Source: Ptiloglossa arizonensis
Lineage: Eukaryota > Arthropoda > Insecta > Hymenoptera > Colletidae
Direction: 5' to 3'
Assembly (NCBI RefSeq): GCF_051014685.1
Contig: NC_135049.1
Location: 31,017,531-31,081,530 of the forward strand
Length of the DNA stretch: 64,000 nucleotides
The notes beneath the pieces were generated by a model. That model was not told where the DNA came from. It made no database searches and saw nothing but the letters and a program-made list of their open reading frames with translations. The position numbers and the translations under genes were made by a program. Positions 12,501-24,600 of the stretch are shown here, one piece after another (the first letter of the stretch is position 1; the number at the start of each line of letters is the position of its first letter).

Positions 12501-15500
12501 CCTCGATAACTGCCGGCGGAAAAATCACATCGTTTGATTTCTTGTTTTTATTTCGATAATCTCGTTTCCGCGAGTACAATCGATAATTCACCGTTACGCT
12601 AATTAAACACGATTCACGGTACGCGCTATAATTTATTGTTCGACGCACGAGGGAAATTATGCGGATACGTCTGCGCGAACATCGCTCGAACGGATCGATC
12701 GGTCTTTCCGATAAACTGCGATAAATCGGAACGATATAAATGTCCGCGGCAATACGTTTCATCGTGATCTATTAACACTTTAATTGCCAACGGCGATTGT
12801 TGAAATCCAATCGAAATCATTAATCGGTTCGATTCGGGTTATTATCCCTCCTAAATTCTCGCGGGCGCCTGTTCCTGGTGTCGTAATGAATTCGATTACC
12901 GGTGCTGTATAAATTTAAAAAAAGAAAAAAGAAAAAAGAAAGCTTCGCGTACCGTTTATCGGTCGCTCGAGATTAATCCCCGCCAACGAACGCGGGGAAC
13001 GCTTTGTTCACCGAGCGATCGAGCGAGCAATTTTTCGACGAATGCGCGTCGATTGAACTCGCGCGAATAATGGTCGCGTGTCAAGGCTCGCGTAACATTG
13101 ATTCTCAAGAAACTGTCAACGACCGTTTTCGATGCCACTGGTCGAATTCTCGATGCTCTTTTTTTTTCTTTTACGTCGAAACTGTTCGTTAAAGAACGTA
13201 AATATTTGATTGGCGAGGAACGGTGCACGCGATACGAACATTTTCGTCGGGTTTTCCAGCGCGCGACGCACTTGTCCACGTCATTTGTCAAACTCCGCCC
13301 TCGTACTCTCCAACGGAGAACCAACGAATCTATTATCATTTGGCGAACGGAATTTCTCCACGAGACACGATTTTCGACTTCTCTCTCGCATACCACCGGC
13401 CGTGCGCGCGAACCGTCGTCGAATAAATCTCTCGCGCGGCAAAAAGAAAAAAAAGAAGAAAAAAAGACGTTCCAGAGCGGGGGAATTTGCACAGGTCGCG
13501 CGAAGAATGCGACGCTTGACGATTCCTCTTTCAGAATGGATTTCACGCGTCGCGGGAAATTGCGCGGTTTGTCATCGTCCGCGCTTCTTTTCCGCTCCAC
13601 GGTACGGTAACGTCTCGATCTTCATCGATGTCTAAGAAAATATTCCCCGATCTCTTTCATACTTTCGGATTCGACTCCCACGTTGCCTGGAATTCTTCCA
13701 CGACAATGTCTCGCGACGCGAATTTCCTACGCGTTTCCGTTCCATCGCGTTCCGGAAGACGCTCCGATTCGACGAGAACTCTCCGCGACGATATTCGACG
13801 CACATGGAAAGCAATATCCAGCAACCCGTGCTTCTCTCGTTGAATCTCCGAAACGTACTCGCGCGATCGGTATTTATACAAGAGTCGAAGATCCATTTTT
13901 CCGTGATCGGCCGTGAGACGAAATTCCGTGGCGCTGGATTTGTACATTCGGCTCGCGATCGCGTCATTGTTTACTCTTTCGAATGGATCTCGTCGGGAAA
14001 AGTCGTTTGTCTTTGGTCGCGTTCTACACCGGTCTATCCCCTGTACCCGGAGGTCCTGTAGGAATATTTCCGGGCTGGCTCGCGATCCGGTTTACATTTC
14101 CAGTTTCAGCGTCGACCTCGATCCCCTCGGTTCGTCGCGATGGTTTTCTTTTGCATCGAGACAGCTGCAAAGTTGGCGAATAAGCGTGGAAATTGAAATC
14201 CAGTGCGGTTGCGTGCAGGGAATCGAACGCGTGGAAGAGAGACGAACGTTCAAAGAGACGCGGAGAGGACTGGTGGATTCCATACCGAACGTGAGTCGCG
14301 GAAAAATGGATAACGAAAAACGGACACTAAGATTCGTGTTTACGCGAAAAGTTTAAGGGGAACGAATGAAATTTAACTTTGCCCTTGATCGAGGGTAAAC
14401 GTTGCCGCGTGTCGAACAGAGTCGACCGAATCGAGAAAATGACTTTTAGACAGTCCTTTGTGTCACGGTAGTGGAAGGAAAATATTCTCCACAGTGTCTT
14501 AACTTCTTGTTCCGAGGCATTAAAGTCTCCTCAACGTGTGCGCTGGTACATAAATATTAAAGCATAAGGCGATGCCTCCGAGCCCCGTTTCCCGGGCTGG
14601 CCAGTTAACCGAGAAAATGATTTTGTAATCTACACCGTGGTCGACTCGTAATTCAATTTTGCCACCCCTAACAGGATTACGAGCTACAATTTAAAGTCTC
14701 GTTCAGCCGTGCAACGTTTCGATCGCGTTAACGAAACTCGCGTCGAATTCGATCGTTACGGGATACACGACCTTTCGTCGAAACATCTACGGAATATCTC
14801 GAGTCGCACATCCGTGGGTCTGACGCGCAAAAGACTATAAAAGGCTCTCCGGCGCGAGACGGTTTGCAACGCAGATCCGAGATAAAATGCTTCCATAGAG
14901 AAACATCGACGAAAAGATCGTAGTTACCGAACGAACGTTGCTCCGAGAAACGAAATTTATTATCCAAGTGCGCGTCGAGTAACGTTCTCGGTCCGCCATC
15001 TCGATTCGGACGACCCTGTTACCGTAGCGAATAAAGGGCAGATTCGTGCAACGCCCACCGCCCCGCAAGCTGCACGTTCTCCGCAAAAAAGGAAAAAAGG
15101 GAAAAAACTATTTTACAGAGCGTTCGCGAAGCACGTAAGCATTTTTACGAGGCGGAGCAGAGAGGTCGATGTCAAGGAAAAGGGTACAGGCTCCGCTCGG
15201 CTGTGAAAAATCGTCGCCGTGTCCCGCCTACTCGTCATCGTATTCAATTGTATTTTCTTGGTCGTCGCGACGGTATCGCGATGCCATTTGAAAATTTCAC
15301 AGGTCGCCGGCTTTAACGAGCGCGTGGCGCCGTACATTTTCAGTTCGTAAAATATGATAATTCTTTTTTACCCTACCAAACAACGTGGAAGAGGTTGGTC
15401 GCCGAGCCAGGAACGAGGAGACGGTGCTCGACTGACCTGCTAATGATATCAGAAATTTATGCGTGGCAGCGATCCACTCGGTATTTATCGTACGTCGCGT

Positions 15501-17399
15501 CGCCCTGCGTTATCGCGGCTTAACCCAAATACACCGTAACAAGTGTCACGTGTGGATCCCCTTGTGCTCCAAGCGAATGCAGGTGAACGGCACCGTTTCC
15601 TGGACGTTATTCTATATTCACGGGCAACGTGTTTACCCGACACGGTACACCGTTTCTCGTAAAGACCGGTATTAAGATAGGAGCATTTCGATCGAGGGAA
15701 CCAAAGATGCCACGAGAACGCGAAATACTATCGCGGCGAAACGAGACCTCGTCTCTTCCATTGACTTTTGCTTCGGGAAACTCACCATTCACGGAGGAAG
15801 ACACTCTCGCGAAAGTAACGACCTCGTACGTTTCCACGCGAGATTCCGAACGAAATGCGCGCGTACTTGCGCCAATTGCAACAGCAATTCGGTGGAAGCT
15901 TAAGAAAAGAGACACGTTCTCTGTTTCATTTAACGTACAAATTTCTTGGGGAAAGATACAGCGGTATCTTTGCCAAAAATCTCGGCGAGATAAGAACCGA
16001 ATAAACAATTCGAAATGGTGTATTCGAGCGTACGAAGCGAGTGGTATAGGTACGCGTATAGTCCGACAAATGCATTAAGAGGGTCTTTGTAATATGGGAG
16101 CAACTGACCTCCTTGAAACTCTCGAAGATCAGGATTAGTCCATATCCAAGTGACTGGTTAGAAAACTTACTCTTATCTGTGTCGTTGCACTTGAAGGGTT
16201 TTGCGGAATTGACGAAGACGCCGCGAAACTGCACGCGTCTCGTCGATTGGTCGCGTTTCGTACGCGCGTTTTGCACCGTGTCCGCGTATTCGATTTCTAT
16301 CTTCCTATATTTCTCTCTCTCTCTCGATTACGATCGAACTACGGGTCTTGCTAGACCTGCTCGGTGTCCTTGTTTCGGTATCACCGATCGACGCCGTACG
16401 ACGGGCCATCGAGACCTTTTTCTCGGGTATCCCGATAAAAAACGTACATCTCTCGGCCGTTATTTTTACGTCTTCGTAAAATTCGCTCCATCGGGCGCGG
16501 CCGAATCTGTCGGTATTACACCGTCTTTCACGGACCAGAAGGAAACATCGAATTACTCGGCGCGAAAAGGTACCTTTTCCCCGGTCATCGATACGAATGG
16601 AGCGATATTTACTGTCGCGTTCGTACCCTGTCACGGTATCTACGCTCTCGTGAAAACGAAAAGAATACACCCCGTCGCTGCCATTTGTCAACGTCGAAGA
16701 CGAAGGATGGCGCGAGCCAATTCGACGACCTACCGGATCAGAAATTTATAAATCGAAAGCTTTCCGGAACGGTTGACGATTTTCAAAAGCGTGGAACCGA
16801 AATTCGTACCATCGAGCGCCGAGATCACTTGCCGAATAATGTAACGATGCGAGAGAACTGTTCGATCTCGTCGATCGAATGCTTCACGATCGTCGAAGAG
16901 TCTCTCTTGAAAAATCGAGTTCCGCGTCGTTAACGCGAAACGAAAATGTCGGTTCGTTCACCCGGTATCGAAACAGGCCAACCGAAACTGGAGCAACGGC
17001 TCTCCATCTCATTAGAATACTTCCGCGAGACGCAAGAAAACCGACCTGGCGACGATCTTCGCGCAAATCTCGTTGACAAACGTCCGGCCGATAAATACGC
17101 GTCGCGAGCATGCACGCTGGGTAACGCGACGCAACGCGACGCAACGAAAACCGACGCCGATCTCTCGACGCGTTGAGAAAAAAAAAAAAAAAAAAGACGA
17201 GCGGTAACTCATGGCGAACGCGTCGCCGATTGGCCGAGCAGTCTCGTTCGAGAGAAAAGAGGATCCTAACGTTCGAGATCAACGACGCGAGCACGACCAA
17301 TGGCCGCGGGCGTCACCGCGACCAAAACACCAGTCCGGAACTGGAGTAATGCCCCGGACGTCCCAGTTGGACCGGCAGTCGGTCGCTCTAAGGCAATAG

Positions 17400-17671
17400 T
17401 AAATTTCTTGCGTGTCAAGACGCCGCGCGCTCGAGGGGATGGCGAGAGTCAGCTAGCCAGCTAGCCAGCCAGTGTGTTTCGGTGCTCCCAAAACGTCCTT
17501 GTTCCAGGACGATCTACGTACGTGTAGCCAACGTGGTGCACACGAGCAACGTGGACGACCGAGACCGCGGGTTTCTCGCTTCCTAGGGGCGCGTGTTTGG
17601 TGAAACCGTGATCGAGAGAGGGAAGTTACCGCGAGACGAACCCCCGAGAGGGAACGCGAGAGAACGACCAC
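17400..17671 (+). other. candidate second non-coding 5' exon / promoter region
   Basis: This segment ends in a near-consensus splice donor (CCAC|GTAAGT, GT at 17672-17673). It has an iterated CAGCTAGC/CCAGCCAG stretch near 17450-17473 that would suit an initiator region. The one early ATG (about 17439) is followed within a few codons by TAG, so the exon would be untranslated. It lies about 0.9 kb upstream of the first coding exon of the GTPase on the same strand and could be an alternative leader. No acceptor between 17672 and 18565 is compelling; TTTACCAG ending at 18505 is the best candidate. Moderate to low support. Confidence 0.3.
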
Positions 17672-18564
17672 GTAAGTCTCCGCGAGGGTCCCCGACCACG
17701 GGTTCGTAATCCCGAATCGCAAGGGGGGAAAGAACCGTGAACGATAAGCGAAATTACTTTTCCCAAAGCTGTTGACCGCTATACTCTATATCACGGCTTT
17801 GACCTCGCCAACAACCCCATTTACTCCTCGAAAAATACCCCGTTAACGACACGCGGTTACCCACCGCATTAAGGTCAACGAAACCGGTCGCCTTTCGGAA
17901 GCTGGCCAAGGCTGCTGGCAACCGGCTCGCATAATCCGAAAGATATCCTCTACGGACGACTTCGAACCCTCGACGAGCGATGTACCTTACGGGGGTATAT
18001 TTCGTAATCGCTACGAGCGAAACGCGCGATAAACACTGCGATCAAATGTTCTCGCGTAGAGATCGTTAAGGGCTGAAACCCGGGGGCAACTTTTCGCACG
18101 AAAACTTTTCGCACGTAATTTTTCCCCCGCTAACGTAAGATCGATTATAAAGATGTCGAAAGTACATTCGTTGATTCTACCATCGAGCGCGTGGATCGAA
18201 ATTTTTAACGACACGCAACGAATGAAGCGTTCCCCGTAAAAGAAACTCAATGGATTCGAAATCGAATGTTTCGCGGGCACGTTGGAACGCTATCGGGTAT
18301 TTCGAAAGGCACGCCGAAAGTACGTTCGTTAATTTGAAATGACGCGTATACCTTTCGCGGCGAGTAAATCGCACGTGGGAACGCGAACGAACGAAAGGAG
18401 GCCGCGCGTGGACGACAGCCGGAATGGAACGCAAATGACCGAGCAAATTTCCACGCGTCGCGATCCGTGCAAGCACAGCGGTTCGCGCGGGCGTGTGTTT
18501 ACCAGCCGAGCGCAGCATTGGACTCGGTATCGGCTCTCGGTGGTCGTGTGGGTGGGCCCGGGGA
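17672..18564 (+). other. upstream region / 5' UTR of the RASD/Rhes-like gene
   Basis: The first ATG in frame with the GTPase is at 18565. The frame upstream is open back to a TGA at 18436-18438 but contains no other ATG, so the region between is 5' UTR, and the TGA supports the chosen start. A weak acceptor ends at 18505. No TATA box is evident; the region is CpG-rich as in many insect promoters. Confidence 0.4.
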
Positions 18565-18695
18565 ATGCGTGTGCGAGCAAAGTGGAGCAACGACCGGGAG
18601 GGAAGTCAGTCGTCGGAACCGAGCGGCTCCGTGCTGTCGGGTTTCGTCGTATTGCACCGATCCAGTTCAGACGAGCAGAAGCAAGGACGGTCGAG
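18565..18695 (+). CDS. GTPase coding exon 1 (N-terminal extension)
   Basis: 131 nt encode residues 1-43 plus two bases of codon 44. The ATG at 18565 is the first in frame after the TGA at 18436 and has G at -3. The donor is TCGAG|GTACGA (GT at 18696-18697). The two leftover bases AG join the first base of exon 2 to make an Arg codon, exactly the phase exon 2 requires; no other nearby exon candidate fits. The peptide is polar and Ser/Glu/Gln-rich with no domain, consistent with the variable N-terminus of RASD-type proteins. I inferred this exon from phase and donor; transcript data would settle it. Confidence 0.68.
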
Positions 18696-21600
18696 GTACG
18701 ACGACGAGGACGACGAGGACGACGAGGACGTCGACGACGAGGACGTCGACGACGATGTCGACGCGCTGGGAGCGCGATTCCCTCTCGGTTCTCCTCGCTT
18801 CCTTTTTCCATTTTTTTTTCTTCTTCTTCTATTCCTTTCCTCTTCCACGTAGACACGATTCCGACGTCCCGTCGAGGAGAGAGACTCGACTAACGCCCCC
18901 TTCCCGCCCTTTTTCTTATTTCGCCCCTCGTCGACCCCGTTGCTCTTTCCTACGACGCGTTACCGATATAGGGAGACGTCACCGCGGGGATCGTCCCACC
19001 CCCTCGCGTTACGTCCAACGAAGGGTTGAATTGGACGTCGTACTCGGAATAAGCCGGCCGAGTCAGCAAACCGAGGAAAATATCGCCGAAGAACACGAGG
19101 AGGATGCATCCTGTTACTCGTCCCGACGATCCCCCTCGAGCGACGATCGCGTCTCGCAATTTCGTCCGCGGTCTTCGCTTCTACGTCCCGGGATACCCGA
19201 TTAATCGCAAGATCGGCTTCGAGAGTTGGCAACCGTGCACGACACTTGAACGGAAAGTTTGTTTTTCGAGCGATACGCTCGATAAAGTCGCGCAACTTCG
19301 AGGACGAGCTCGTTGCTCCTCTCGAGGAGATCGAGGCTTTAGGCCTCCTTCGTTTCGAAACGTTCTCGAACGGGAAACGAGACTTTTTCTCGCGTATCGT
19401 GGAACGTTCGAAAATGTTGTTTCGGATAGCACGAGAGCGTAACCTTTTCGTTCGATTCGCGTAATTTCCGCGACCGGTTCGCGAACGATCGGCGAGAAAA
19501 TGATATCTCGGGGCGCGGAGGGTAGAAAAATGGGTCTCCGTCGTTTTACTCGGCGATTCGTGTAACGAACCGGTGCGTAAGGGTGATAAGTTGACTGAAA
19601 TTGAAGACGATCGATTATCGGTCGGGTCGCGCGAAGTGCCTCGCGTAGCCGAGAAACTGTCGCGAACTTGTTGCCTCTACCCTAGACGCGTAATTTACGA
19701 GGTTGAACGGGGTTCGTAAAAGCATTTTCCGCTAGGGCCGGGCATTTATACCGCGCGTACGTGTGTTTACCACCGGTAAACACTGCTTTACGACGACAGA
19801 TAGCGCGAGATTTTCAGAGAGTCTATAGGTACGAGGAACCCTTTCGCGTTGCGTAAAAATTTCCACCGAACGGGGAACGAACGCTTCGTGAAATTTTACG
19901 AGAGTGTACCGACCGAGAGTCGTGTCCCGAAAATCGAAGCGATTCGAGCGAGACACCGTGTACACCCACCGATACTTGCGACAACATCGTTTTACGGGGG
20001 CGCGAGCGTCTTCGATCGGAATCTCGTTTGAATTTCCATCGTCCGTTCGTGGAAAAAGAACATCGACACTGTTGCGTCACGATTCTTATTCCTGTACGAC
20101 TATGTATACGGCGGTTCGCAATTTTCTTAATTAAAAAGATGCTGGCCCGAGGCTGCAGCTGGGCGGGATAATGGAGGCTATTTTCGTTTCTCGACGAAAA
20201 GCCGGTAACGAGACTCGGTGGCCTTCTCTTCGCGAAATCTTAAATAATCAGAAATTCCTTGAAAGCTTTGTTGCCGCGATGGGAGTGTCAAGGGCTGGTA
20301 ATTAGAATCATTGCCAAACAAAAGCGAGTGTTTGGCACCGGGACCGTTGGCGCGAAAAGAAAACGACCGAGACGCGATCGTTAATTAACGCCGGCTATAT
20401 TATATATCCACGTTCGTGATCTTTCAACACAGATTCAAAAATTGACGATTTCACGAACGTCGCCGCGAAACTCGTGCTTTCGATTACGCGTCTCGCGTAA
20501 GAGAATAAATCGAGCCCTCTCGCGAATCGACTCGCGGAACTCTTCGGGTCCCCGCGGAACGATCGGAATTACTCGCACGGTTCGCCATTCGGAAGCCCTC
20601 GATAGCCTCGTGACCCGTTGTGCGAACTCGTCGTAAATCACGCGTATGGAGAACAACGCGGAACAAATCCACGAAGCGGAAAAAATCGATATTCGCCGCG
20701 AGAACGCGTCCCGAAACTTTTTCGAAACGCAGCGAGTGTCCGATAGATCTCGCTTCTCGATTCGCCATCCGTCACTCGATTGCGTTCAAGATAAAATTTC
20801 ACCCCTGTCTTTCAAGATCGTATTCCATGGAATTCGAAAGGATGGTTTCAATTTTTTAAATAACGTTGTATCCTTCTATTTCCTTCGCTAACGATAACAC
20901 CCCGTACAGACGAGGTACGAGCCGAGCAGCCACTCGCATCCGGAGGATCGATTCGACGTAGAATCGACGACGTTAACCCGACGCGACGTACTCTATCGGA
21001 AAACAATCGGGCGACTTTTTCAGCGACCCGTTAACGTTGCCATTAACGCAGTCGTTGGATTTAATTAATGTCAGAGCGGGGCAACACATCGAACCACGAC
21101 GCGCGAAAGGCAGCCACGTCGGTTCGATCGGGCCGCGCGCGGCCACGGAAATTCTCCTTTTTTCCCCTATTAATTACAAAATGCATCGTAAATTCAAAAC
21201 GACGCGTGGACGCGGGCACGAATCCTCCATCGGCGTTGTCGAGTTCGAGGAAACGCGACACGCGCGCGGAAATATTCCGTTTACGAGAGCGAAACAGGGT
21301 GACCGCGCTGGTACGAACAAACGAGAAACGGGTTCGTCGAATTAGCAATAAATCGCGGTAGACGTTATCGCGACGCGGTGTGCCACTTGATGGAACGGAA
21401 AGCCTACCCGCATCATTTTTTCGGATAATCTGAATATCGATCGGTAGTATATCACCCGCTTCCGCATAATTTTAACCTATCCGCGATACCCGCATAAACA
21501 ACGTGTGTCCTAATCCTGACAAACAACGTATCGTCCCGCGCGGATATACATTTTTGAAAAAAAACTCTCAACGGAGACCCGTAACGAGCGGATTTGCCGG

Positions 21601-24600
21601 GAAGAATGAAACCGGGGACGCAAACGGGGGAACCGGTTCCCGAATCGACTTAATTCGGATTATTTCGAGAAACTCCGGGGTTCCCGAGATGCATCCGATT
21701 ACACGAACGAAGCCGTAACGTTACCGGCTCCGCTGCGTTTCGCTCGCGAGATCTTCCTTCCATTTTCTGCTCATTCAATTTCGAGACTGCACACCGCCGC
21801 GGAGCGAGCTCGATTGTTCCCTTCTATAGAGAGACATCCACGATCTTACCGCGGATAACGGAGGATTAATCGAAGACGAAATTTGGAATTTCCGATGTAC
21901 GGGAAGAACGGTTCGTAAGGAAAGGAAATTCGAAAGCGGTATCGTTCGTACGACAAACGCTGCGAAATTTCAACGAGTCACGCGCACGTGAATTTTCTCT
22001 CTACGTCGAACGACAGCCACGAGTGTCCAATACGTACGACCGAGAGAGCATAAATTTACGTCGATAAGAAAAACTCTACCCTTAACCAAAGAAGGTAAAT
22101 TGACCGGAATTATCTCGTCGGTGGGGTCTTTCCCCTATTCGCGATGATCGAGGAAGGAAATAGACGTAGATAATTCGCGTCGAATCATCGTTCGATACGA
22201 AGAAACGAGCGACGCAATTATTTCACCCTTTCGAATTGGATTCTTTAATTCGCGGCGACCTTGCGCCGGGAACCTAATATTCCAATGGACTCGTAAGTAT
22301 CGCGGATCGCACGAACGCTTTTGCGGCAACGTGGCTAATAATAAGCACGCCTCGCCGTTATTGGAAATGTTCCCAAAGAGTCGTAGAACCGTAATTACGA
22401 GTCTCCCAAGGGGGCGATATCGTTTCCCTATAGTTAATTACAAATCGCGGCGCATTTATTAGCGCGCTCGATCGTCGTGTTTCCTAATCGCGGTAATTTA
22501 TATCGCTCGATCGACCGGTCGGAATCGCGAATACGAACGAACAAGAATGGAGGGGAACGAAACGATCGAAGGGGTGGCTGGGGGGTGGGTAAAAATCTCA
22601 AAGTCCAGCTCTTAAATTGTAAATTCGCGCGAACGTTTCGCTCAGGAGGCACGCGAGCGGCCCGCGGCAAATCGTCGGTTATAAATTCTCGAGGAACTGG
22701 ATCAAAAGTCGGACGAGCGTTTCGATAGTTTATGGCAGCAATATCGGTGGGAAGCGTTGATCGATACGGCCGCGTCGATGCCGGTTCTTCGTGGCTTTAC
22801 GAGGCAATAAACGCGGAGATTAAAACGCTCTTTGGACGGAGTACGTGGGAGCCGTTTGCCGGAAATCGGTGAAATTTTACTTTATCGTTTCGAGAACCGA
22901 TCGCGACCGAAAACGCGTTCGACGATAACGTCGGTACCTACCGCGATCGCATCGACAGCAGCGTCGTTCCAGAGGTACGGAGGGTCGAGATGGGAATTTC
23001 AAACGTAAAATATTAACGCGGAGGAAAGTTTAACAAGTGACGGGCTCGAGGTGTAATTCATAATGGCCGGAGGAGAAAAGCGAGCTACGCACCATTCGTC
23101 GCGGAGCTCTTTAATCCCGCAACCCACCGTAAAAGTTCTCGACGCTCGTTTCTCTTCCGTCTGACTTTGCCTTAAAGCACACCGAGACCGTTGCTCGTTG
23201 TTATAAACGCTTCGCGGTGCCGCGATACCGAGCCTCGAATTTTTAACCGATCCACCGTAGTATCGTTCACGGTGTCAACGTTACTCGCCGTGAAACAGAA
23301 CAGTCCGTTAACACGGAAACCCGAACAACATCTCTCGATAACGCGAAGAAATATATTTTCCACATTTTCCGCGTACGGTTACTCGTAAAGCCATCCCCGA
23401 CCATCTCGTGCACGCGACGCATCTCTTGCGTATTTGATCAATTCCGGAACGACAATTACCAATTCTGATAACCCTTCCATAAAAAAAGACCCAGCGCAAC
23501 GTACTTTGAGTTAGAATGCACTCGACTCGAAGATTGTACACTTCTATTTTTTTTTTATTGAAAAATTGCGGTAGACGCGACGCGAGATAAGCGCGACAAA
23601 AACAAATCGGTTCGATAAAAATACATTGTCGGACGAACCGTCTAGCGTCTTTTTCGAACGAAGGGATAATTTCCATCCGACGCGCCCTACGAAGGGTACG
23701 GTCGTCGCCAGCGTTGCACCGCGTTCAAAGAGTTCGATCGAGTCATTCGTAGACGATATCGGCAACGTTTTCACACGGTTGCTTGGCAATTATCGCTTGG
23801 TTCTATCGATCTCCGTAGTCCTGTTCTCCGACGAGTGCGTACGTCTGGTCCCGTGGTCGTTGTAAAACACGCGTATCGCTTATCGCGGTGGGAGACTGCG
23901 TTACGCGGCCGAGTATCGATCCGTTGCAAACGTTTCGCGGAAGCGAGTTTACGTGTTTATCCATGGGGAACATCGGTGCCCCACCTGGCCGAGATTAGAA
24001 AATGTCACACCTTGCGTCCGAACGGGAACAAAGGGGCCCGCCCCGCAGCCGTCGTTCCGTGCTTCCGGCAGATATTAACGGCACGTTGCTCAAAATCCTC
24101 GTTCCACGATGGCCAGATTCGATTTGTCGCGCGTGCATCCACGTCCACGCCAATCACCGGTGTTCCCATCGGAGCCAACGATGCGCGAAATACGACAGAA
24201 GCCGTCGACCGTCCTACGAAGACCACCAACTTGACGAAAAATCGAATTTTTTTCGTTCCGTTCCCGTAAAAAATACCCGACTCGGAATAACCGGTCCTCT
24301 CGTCGCGTTCGAATCGTCGGGAACAAAGGACCCGTAAATTACGGTTTCCAGCTGTTGGACGAACGTGTTCGCTCTCGGTTTACCGCTTAACGAACAATTC
24401 CATCGGGGATACGGCCGATGCAGAGTCCCGGGGTCCTGTTGTAATAGAATCGTATCTATTAATCTTATCCCCGCGTTTCGTTAACGGGGTCTCCGGAGAC
24501 CCGTATAATTTATCGACAGCGAGCAAGTTGCACGCGTTGGTAGCTAAGATCGCCTCTGGGCTCCGCGAGGAGCTTACCGTGCAAATGTCCCATCGAAGAA

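Larger units (their letters stand above)
555..17399. other. CpG-rich intronic or intergenic DNA without recognisable genes
   Basis: I see no coding exon with a known domain, tRNA or rRNA here. The many open frames of 60-215 codons, for example on the minus strand at 12956-13600, are rich in Arg, Ser, Val and Phe and have no domain or conserved motif. They are expected by chance where CpG-rich sequence makes stop codons rare. The stretch holds microsatellites, a diverged local duplication near 3.2-3.65 kb and a 15-bp tandem repeat near 9.5 kb, listed separately. If the exon at 1-554 belongs to the downstream GTPase, this is its first intron. Confidence 0.5.

Noticed and set aside
12956..13600. 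215-codon minus-strand open frame
   Set aside because: Arg/Ser/Phe/Val-rich with runs from poly-T/A tracts, no domain, and an overlapping plus-strand frame of similar length. Chance frame in CpG-rich DNA.
18339..19204. long plus-strand frames of 184 and 245 codons overlapping the GTPase exon 1
   Set aside because: Different frames from the one that joins exon 2 in phase; they run through the triplet repeat and T/C-rich intron.
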